A stretch of DNA of 58,062 bases, from assembly GCA_030431755.1 (NCBI GenBank), contig JAUIIK010000014.1, positions 1 through 58,062 on the forward strand, in the 5' to 3' direction. Below are positions 49,872-55,228 of this stretch, one piece after another; the stretch's first letter is position 1, and each line of letters begins with the position of its first letter. Below the pieces are notes generated by a model, which worked only from the letters and a program-made list of their open reading frames with translations, was not told the DNA's origin and searched no databases. The position numbers and the translations under genes are program-made. This DNA is from Chloroflexia bacterium (GTDB lineage: Bacteria > Chloroflexota > Chloroflexia > Thermomicrobiales > CFX8).

Positions 49872-49896
49872 GTAGGGGTGGAGTTTATCTCCACCC
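49872..49896. repeat. Class 2 REP-like hairpin
   Basis: GTAG then GGGTGGAG-tttat-CTCCACCC; perfect 8-bp stem after the GTAG head. Same family as 21472-21500. Confidence 0.72.
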
Positions 49897-50078
49897 GTCA
49901 TACGCCAAGCAAAGCGTCGGACGGAGCGAAGCCGGTCCACGCATCCCGCATCGCAACGAGCGGTCTGACGCATGGCCGCTCGAAGGGTGTCAGTGGTGCT
50001 CTTCGGGATTGCAGTATCAAGTCGATACACGACGACTGCCGGCAGTCCGTTTCACTCTTGTTCGGCTCTGGCGTCACA

Positions 50079-50104
50079 AGATCCCTCGTGCCTCGGGATG
50101 ACAA
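50079..50104. repeat. End of a CATCCCG-family element (right arm remnant)
   Basis: AAGATCCCTCGTGCCTCGGG then ATGACA carries the two conserved words GATCCCTC and CGGGATG of the family. A clear left arm is missing. Confidence 0.4.
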
Positions 50105-50145
50105 CCTTGTTGCGATGGCTCTAGCAGTCACGACGATGGCGCGGA

Positions 50146-50667
50146 CTAGTTGAAGACGGCTTCGTAGGCCGGGGTGTCGCCGGTTGTCAGCACCTGATGG
50201 ACGAAGAGCTCGACCTTGCCGAGCGCCTCGTGCTCGAAGCGGACGAGGCTGCTCGCGCCCGGCGTGCCCGCGCCGAGCGTGAAGAGCAGACTGAAGGGCT
50301 GGCTCCGCAGGATAGAGGGGCGTTGCTCACCTGCGACCGCCTCCGGGATCGTCACGTCGGCCAGGACGAACTGCGCCCAGGTGTCGGCGGATTCGCCGCT
50401 GAGCACGCGCGCACTGAAGGTCTCGCCGACCAGTGGCAGGAACTGCTCGACCTCAAGGCCGGTCAGCGGGAGCGTCGTGATCGCTGTCGCTGAGCCGCCG
50501 GCGCTCGAAATCGGCAGAGCGGGCGCGGCCAGAGCTGCTCCCGCCACCGTCGCGCCGGCCAGGGCCAGCAAGCGGCGGCGGTTGAGCGCCACCCCGAGCG
50601 CCGGCGTCGCTTCCGGCACTGCAAGCGCGTCGCCGTCCCAGTGCAGTGTCTGATCAGTCTTTGGCAT
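50146..50667 (-). CDS. Signal-bearing DUF6916-like protein next to tail-collar genes
   Basis: A 173-aa protein. Residues 29-52 read as a possible Tat signal (LNRRRLLALAGATVAGAALA then APALP): consecutive arginines followed by a weakly hydrophobic core. The mature part of about 115 residues, from LEVEQFLPLVGETFSARVLS to AYEAVFN, is homologous to the 99-aa protein at 48842. It is the last gene of the surface-protein cluster, 31 bp after the third tail-collar gene. ATG 50667 was chosen at the family N-terminus; the frame extends to 50724. Likely a secreted partner or anchor for the collar proteins. Confidence 0.75.
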   Translation of the reverse strand: MPKTDQTLHWDGDALAVPEATPALGVALNRRRLLALAGATVAGAALAAPALPISSAGGSATAITTLPLTGLEVEQFLPLVGETFSARVLSGESADTWAQFVLADVTIPEAVAGEQRPSILRSQPFSLLFTLGAGTPGASSLVRFEHEALGKVELFVHQVLTTGDTPAYEAVFN

Positions 50668-50698
50668 GACGTGGAGACGTCCTTCCAGGGCTACGCGA

Positions 50699-51220
50699 CT
50701 AGCTCCGCGACGGGTAGAGGCCAACGAGCGCGATGATGTAGTTCATTGCCAGGAACGGTTGCATGTTGTTATGCGCTTGGCTGCCGCCGGCGGAGGGCAT
50801 CGCGGCCTCGTTGAGCGGAACCAGGCTGCCGCCGGTCGCTTCGTAGGCGAAGCCATTCTGGGAGCGGGCCAGCGAACGGTTCGTCGGCGAGAAGAGATCG
50901 CCGGGGTCGGAAAGCGCTCGCGCGGTGTGGTTGTGGTTCGGCATCTGCGCTTCGGTGAGCGTGACCGCATCGACCCCGCCCCGTTGTCCGAGGCGGCGGT
51001 CCGTCAGCCCCGGCCCGCGGCCCGGGTGCATCGGCGTGCGGCCCTGGAGGTCGGGCAGCTGGGTCGTCGTCCGGCCATCGCCCCCGTAGGTCGTGCCGAT
51101 CAGCGAGAAGAGCGCCGTGTTCTGGGCAACCGGCAAGAGCTGGCCGTCACAGAAGGCCCAGCCGCGCGGGGCGAAATTGCCCGCGAATATACGAATCTCA
51201 GCGATAAATGGCTCTGACAC
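50699..51220 (-). CDS. Phage tail collar domain protein (microcystin-dependent type), copy 3
   Basis: A 173-aa protein: SEPFIAEIRIFAGNFAPRGW then AFCDGQLLPVAQNTALFSLI, GTTYGGDGRTTTQLPDLQGR and the later MPNHNHTA. The FAPRGWAFCDGQLL...YGGDG...LPDLxGR pattern is the tail collar fold of phage short tail fibres and of bacterial MdpB-like proteins. The end is ALVGLYPSRS. GTG 51220 has GGGGGA 4-5 nt upstream. It overlaps nothing but follows copy 2 by 8 bp. Confidence 0.9.
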   Translation of the reverse strand: MSEPFIAEIRIFAGNFAPRGWAFCDGQLLPVAQNTALFSLIGTTYGGDGRTTTQLPDLQGRTPMHPGRGPGLTDRRLGQRGGVDAVTLTEAQMPNHNHTARALSDPGDLFSPTNRSLARSQNGFAYEATGGSLVPLNEAAMPSAGGSQAHNNMQPFLAMNYIIALVGLYPSRS

Positions 51221-51228
51221 AGATCCCC

Positions 51229-51750
51229 CTAAGTTCGCGAAGGATAGATACCGACGAGCGCCATAATGAAGTTGACGCACAGAAAAGGCATGAGATTCGT
51301 ATGTGACCGGCTGCCGCCGATGCTTGTGACCGCCGCAGTGTTGAGGTTTACGTCCTGCGGGTCGCCGCTATAGAGCTCGATGACGTTGCTCGCCGCCAAC
51401 ACAGCGTCCGAGGAGGGGTTCGGCAAAAACCCGCCATTGGAGGAGGCCATCAACGGGTGGCCGTGGGATGGCATCTGGTTGACCGTCAGCGTTACCTGCT
51501 CCGCGCCGCCCTTCGCCCCGAGCCGGCGCTCCGACAGACCCGGCCCATGACCAGCGTGGATCGGAATCCGGCCGCGCAGATCCGGCAACCCGAAAGTCGT
51601 CCGGCCATCGCCGCCGTAGATCGTCCCGAGGAGGCTGAAGAGCGCGTCGTTCTGGGAAACGGCCAGTAGCTGCCCATCGCAGAAGGCCCAGCCCCGCGGG
51701 GCGAAGTTTCCGGCGAACATTCTGATTTCGCCAACGAATGGCTCGGACAT
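51229..51750 (-). CDS. Phage tail collar domain protein (microcystin-dependent type), copy 2
   Basis: A 173-aa paralogue of its two neighbours: SEPFVGEIRMFAGNFAPRGW then AFCDGQLLAVSQNDALFSLL, IYGGDGRTTFGLPDLRGRIP and QMPSHGHPLM. The C-terminus ALVGIYPSRT matches copy 3 most closely. ATG 51750 follows AGGAGG. The variable segment lies between the MPxHxH motif and the C-terminus, where collar proteins differ in receptor or ligand contacts. Confidence 0.9.
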   Translation of the reverse strand: MSEPFVGEIRMFAGNFAPRGWAFCDGQLLAVSQNDALFSLLGTIYGGDGRTTFGLPDLRGRIPIHAGHGPGLSERRLGAKGGAEQVTLTVNQMPSHGHPLMASSNGGFLPNPSSDAVLAASNVIELYSGDPQDVNLNTAAVTSIGGSRSHTNLMPFLCVNFIMALVGIYPSRT

Positions 51751-51758
51751 CGTGCCTC

Positions 51759-52265
51759 CTAGTTACGGGACGGGAATAGCCCCTGCAGGGCAATGCAGAA
51801 GTTGACCGCGGTGTAGGGTTGCATATTCTCGTGCGCCTGGCCGCCCCCGACGTTCGTGATCGTGCCGGCCCGCAACGAGACCATGTTCTCGTCGGGGTCA
51901 CGGTAGATATCGGCAGCCGTCGTCCGGCCGAGGACGTTGCCACCCGAGACCGGCGTCGTGGCTTCAAGCGATGAGGCCTGGAAGTGGTGCTGGTGATTGG
52001 GCATCTCGTTGGCGGCCAGCGTGTGCGTTTCCTCGCCGCTGCGCTGCCCAAGCTGGTGGCCGTTGCCGACGTGGATTGGCGCGCGGCCACGGAGGTCCGG
52101 CAACGCGAAGCTCGTCCGGCCATCGCCGCCATAGGTGGTCCCAAGCAAGCTATAGAGCGACTGGTTCTGGTTGATCGGCAGGATCTGGCCGTCACAGAAG
52201 GCCCAGCCCCGCGGGGCGAAGTTGAACCCCATCATCCGTACTTCCGCCAGGAACGGCTCAGACAT
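51759..52265 (-). CDS. Phage tail collar domain protein (microcystin-dependent type), copy 1
   Basis: A 168-aa protein: SEPFLAEVRMMGFNFAPRGW then AFCDGQILPINQNQSLYSLL, TYGGDGRTSFALPDLRGRAP, EMPNHQHHF and the end ALQGLFPSRN. It is the most divergent of the three. ATG 52265 is preferred to the upstream in-frame start because of GAGGGA 6 nt before it. First of three tandem genes with 8-bp gaps. Confidence 0.9.
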   Translation of the reverse strand: MSEPFLAEVRMMGFNFAPRGWAFCDGQILPINQNQSLYSLLGTTYGGDGRTSFALPDLRGRAPIHVGNGHQLGQRSGEETHTLAANEMPNHQHHFQASSLEATTPVSGGNVLGRTTAADIYRDPDENMVSLRAGTITNVGGGQAHENMQPYTAVNFCIALQGLFPSRN

Positions 52266-52313
52266 TGCCAATCCCTCTCATCACGTCGATCTTCTCCCTA
52301 CCTACGCTCACAC

Positions 52314-55037
52314 TTACGGCGTCTGACACGCGCCCGGCGCAGCCGCGAACGCTGTCCCAATCACGATATCGGTTGTGCCGGAGTTGGCCTTGTCTACCGT
52401 CACCCAGGCTTCGATGTCGATCGCCACGCTGCCGTCGCCGGTGAAGTCCTGGAGCAGGAAGGCCGTGCCGGAGCGCTGGCGTAGCCGGTAGCCCTCTTCG
52501 CCGCTCGTGACGCCGCTGGTGTTGTTGGCCAGATTGAGGCAGACGGTGTTAGCGTCGCCGCCGGCGCTCGAACCGGACTCGACGTGGATGCCGTCCAGCG
52601 CCAGCGTCCCGGTGCCGTCAACGGTATTGTTCGTGATCGTCAGGTCCAGCGTGCCGCTGCCAGCGCGGGCGTGGCCGCGAATGCCGTGGCCGCTGCTGTC
52701 GCCGGTGAGCGTATTGCCGTCGACCAGAACGACCGCGCTGCCGTCGCCTTCGACGATGACCCGGACGCCGTCGCCGAGAGCCGTGTCGTCGATTTCGTTG
52801 TTCGCGACCGTGCCGGTGATGACGCCGCCGAAGAAGCTGGTGACGTTGACCCCGATGCCACCGGCAGCGGCGATCCCGCCACTATTGGCGCTGTTGTTGT
52901 CGGAGACGTTGAAGCTCACCGTGCCGCCGGAGAGCGCGCCGAGGTTCACCCCGACACCGGCGCTGGCGACGATACCGCTGCCACTGACCGCGACATCGAG
53001 GCTGCCGCCGGAGAGGGCGACCGCTTCGATACCGTCCTGGCCCCCGCTCAACGCGTTCGGAGCGACCGAGGCGTCGACGCTCACGGCCAGATTGCCCGAG
53101 GAAACCGCGCCGATGAAGATATTGTCCCGGCCAAATGCGCCGTCGGGTTCGTTCAGATCCAGCCCGGAGAGCGTCAGCGCGTCCGCCCCGGTCGCGACCG
53201 CATTCTGAATCGAGATATTGGAGCCGGCCGCACCGGAGATCGTCGTCGAGACGATCTGCGACGTGCCGAGCAGGTCGGTGATATCGATGCCGTGCTCGTC
53301 GGCCGCGTCGCCGCTTGCGTCAATGACGACGTTCTCAATGTTCAGCCCGGTGACCTCCGCGCCGAGGATCGCGTCGCCGGTCGAGCCGGTGATCGTCAGG
53401 TTGCTGAGGCTGACATTGGCGACCTGGTTGAGCGTGATGGCGTTGACATTGTTCGTCAGCGTGCCGTCGGCAATTGTCACCGCGCCGGTGAGGTTGGCCA
53501 GGGTCACGCCGCTGTCGACGTCCGCGGCCGAGGCCTCATCGAGCGTCACGACGACGTCGCCGTTGGCGATATCGACGGCCGCGCCGGCCCCATTGACCGC
53601 GACCTCTGCGACGGTCAGCCCTCCGACGCTTGCGCCGCTCAGGCCCACGCCGGTCGTGTCGCCGACATTCAGGCCGCTGACACTGTTGCCGGAGGCAAGC
53701 GCGATGCCGTCGCCGCCGGTATTCGTCAGCGTTGGCCGGTTGCCGGCCGGGATCGAGATCGCGCCGGCTTCGAGCCCGACGCCCTCGCCGAGCAGCGTCT
53801 GGTTGTCTTGCAGGACGATGCCGCCATCGTAGGGGCCACCGCCGGCATAGACGAAGATGGCGTCGCCCGGCTCCGGCAGCGGCGAGGCGTTGAACTGCCC
53901 CAGGCTGCTGAAGGGATCGTCGAAGGTTCCGTCGTAGTCTGGACCGGTAGCGGTGTTGTCGATGAACCAGAGCGTGCCAAGCCCGCCGTTGTCGATGAGG
54001 TTCAGCGTCACCGTGTCGCTGTCGCTGCCGGCCGCGTTCTCGGCGGTGTAGTTGAAGCTGTCGCTGCTGCCGTTGTCCGCGCCGGGCGGTGGGTCGTAGC
54101 TAAAGCTCCCGTCGGCATTGACCGTGACGCTGCCGCCGTTGGCCGTCGGCGCGTCGGACTGTGGCACAGCCGTCAGCTCGCTGCCGAGGTCGTTGCCCAG
54201 GACGCCGGGCGCTGCGACCGAGAGGCCGCTATTGATATCCGCGTCATAGGTGTCGTCAATGGCGTCCGGTGGGGCGGCGGCGAAGGTCAGGATCAACTGC
54301 GGTCCACCGGCGGCGGCCTCGCGGGAGGCGAAGCGCGCGTCGCCGGCCCCGAAGCTGTCGGTGCGGCGGATGATCCAGCCATCGTTGTCAGCTGAGCCGT
54401 CGAGCCATGCTTGAACATCGGCGGTGACGTCCCACTCGACTGGACCGGTCTGGCTAGTCACGACTGTTGCAGTGTCGCTGGCGGTGGCCTGCCAGGGGCC
54501 AGACGGTGCGGAAGCGTTGATCTCCCACTCAGCCGGGCCGTTGCAGTTCTTGAAGATATTGGCGATGTTGGCGTCGACGGCGCAGTTCCAGGTCGCGCCG
54601 GCGCCGTTCCCACGCGTCCACTCACCACCCGGGGCTTCGAACTGGTAGCCGTTGCCCTCGGCCCAGGCGCTGTTGAGACGGTGGACGGCGATGTCACGGC
54701 CATTGAAGCCCCACCAGCCGCTGTTCTCGACAAGCGTCAACCGCAGCGTGGCCGACTGAAGGGTACTGCCGCTGACGGCGCTCTCCAGCTCGGATTGGTC
54801 GAACTGGACGAGCGTGTGGTGGTCGATCAGGGCGCGCACACCGAGGATCGGCGAGCCGCCTTCGTTGGCGTTGCGGGCGACCTGGCGGACGAAGGTGTCG
54901 GCCGAGGCGTCGAGCGTCGCCGTCTGTTCGACGGCGGTGGCGTCGCGGGCCGCCAGCGCCCCGAGGATGCCCAGCGAGATGAGCGTTGCGACGAGCGCGA
55001 ATCTGGAAACGCGGCGACGACCGACTGCAATAGCCAA
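52314..55037 (-). CDS. Giant secreted protein: DNRLRE-type domain, cadherin-like domain and beta-helix
   Basis: A 907-aa exported protein. Signal peptide (RFALVATLISLGILGALAAR), then a DNRLRE-type domain (about 40-265: TLDASADTFVRQVARNANEG, TLVQFDQSEL, VEWDVTADVQAWLDGSADND), a cadherin-like/Ig domain (about 268-355, PDAIDDTYDADINSG, YDPPPGADNGSSDSFNYTAE) and a long right-handed beta-helix with GIALASGNSVSGLNVG-like turns. The C-terminal 110 residues (NTVCLNLANNTSG, EGYRLRQRSGTAFLLQDFTG, ending CQTP) are shared with the next gene. TTG 55037 has GGGAG 7 nt upstream. A surface adhesin or glycan-binding protein is likely. Confidence 0.85.
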   Translation of the reverse strand: MAIAVGRRRVSRFALVATLISLGILGALAARDATAVEQTATLDASADTFVRQVARNANEGGSPILGVRALIDHHTLVQFDQSELESAVSGSTLQSATLRLTLVENSGWWGFNGRDIAVHRLNSAWAEGNGYQFEAPGGEWTRGNGAGATWNCAVDANIANIFKNCNGPAEWEINASAPSGPWQATASDTATVVTSQTGPVEWDVTADVQAWLDGSADNDGWIIRRTDSFGAGDARFASREAAAGGPQLILTFAAAPPDAIDDTYDADINSGLSVAAPGVLGNDLGSELTAVPQSDAPTANGGSVTVNADGSFSYDPPPGADNGSSDSFNYTAENAAGSDSDTVTLNLIDNGGLGTLWFIDNTATGPDYDGTFDDPFSSLGQFNASPLPEPGDAIFVYAGGGPYDGGIVLQDNQTLLGEGVGLEAGAISIPAGNRPTLTNTGGDGIALASGNSVSGLNVGDTTGVGLSGASVGGLTVAEVAVNGAGAAVDIANGDVVVTLDEASAADVDSGVTLANLTGAVTIADGTLTNNVNAITLNQVANVSLSNLTITGSTGDAILGAEVTGLNIENVVIDASGDAADEHGIDITDLLGTSQIVSTTISGAAGSNISIQNAVATGADALTLSGLDLNEPDGAFGRDNIFIGAVSSGNLAVSVDASVAPNALSGGQDGIEAVALSGGSLDVAVSGSGIVASAGVGVNLGALSGGTVSFNVSDNNSANSGGIAAAGGIGVNVTSFFGGVITGTVANNEIDDTALGDGVRVIVEGDGSAVVLVDGNTLTGDSSGHGIRGHARAGSGTLDLTITNNTVDGTGTLALDGIHVESGSSAGGDANTVCLNLANNTSGVTSGEEGYRLRQRSGTAFLLQDFTGDGSVAIDIEAWVTVDKANSGTTDIVIGTAFAAAPGACQTP

Positions 55038-55170
55038 GGTGCACTCCCTGTTCGCTGGGCACTGAGGCTGCCGGGCCGCCCGTTTACGGGCTGGGCGGTC
55101 GGGCCTGCTTCACGATGCTCAGTTGCTTACCTGGGCTCATGCTAGACGAGGCGGATTTTCCTGACAATAG

Positions 55171-55206
55171 CCACAGCCGGGCAATTTGGAGATTGCCCGG
55201 CTGTGG
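55171..55206 (-). terminator. Perfect 15-bp stem terminator hairpin
   Basis: CCACAGCCGGGCAAT-ttggag-ATTGCCCGGCTGTGG, 23 bp after the stop codon of the minus-strand gene 55229. The stem is perfect with a 6-nt loop. Only a weak T-rich tail follows on the minus strand. Confidence 0.72.
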
Positions 55207-55228
55207 TCGTGCGGTCCCTGGTTTCAGG

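Larger units (their letters stand above)
49809..50145. other. 337-bp gene-free region with two repeat remnants
   Basis: Contains a class 2 REP hairpin (49872-49896) and the right end of a CATCCCG-family element (50079-50104), with a possible left remnant CGCATCCCGCAT near 49942. No open frame of value. Confidence 0.55.

Noticed and set aside
52584-54395. A 603-aa open frame on the plus strand
   Set aside because: It is fully antisense to the beta-helix adhesin, has low-complexity Asp/Ala/Val/Arg composition typical of GC-rich shadow frames, and shows no domain or ribosome site.
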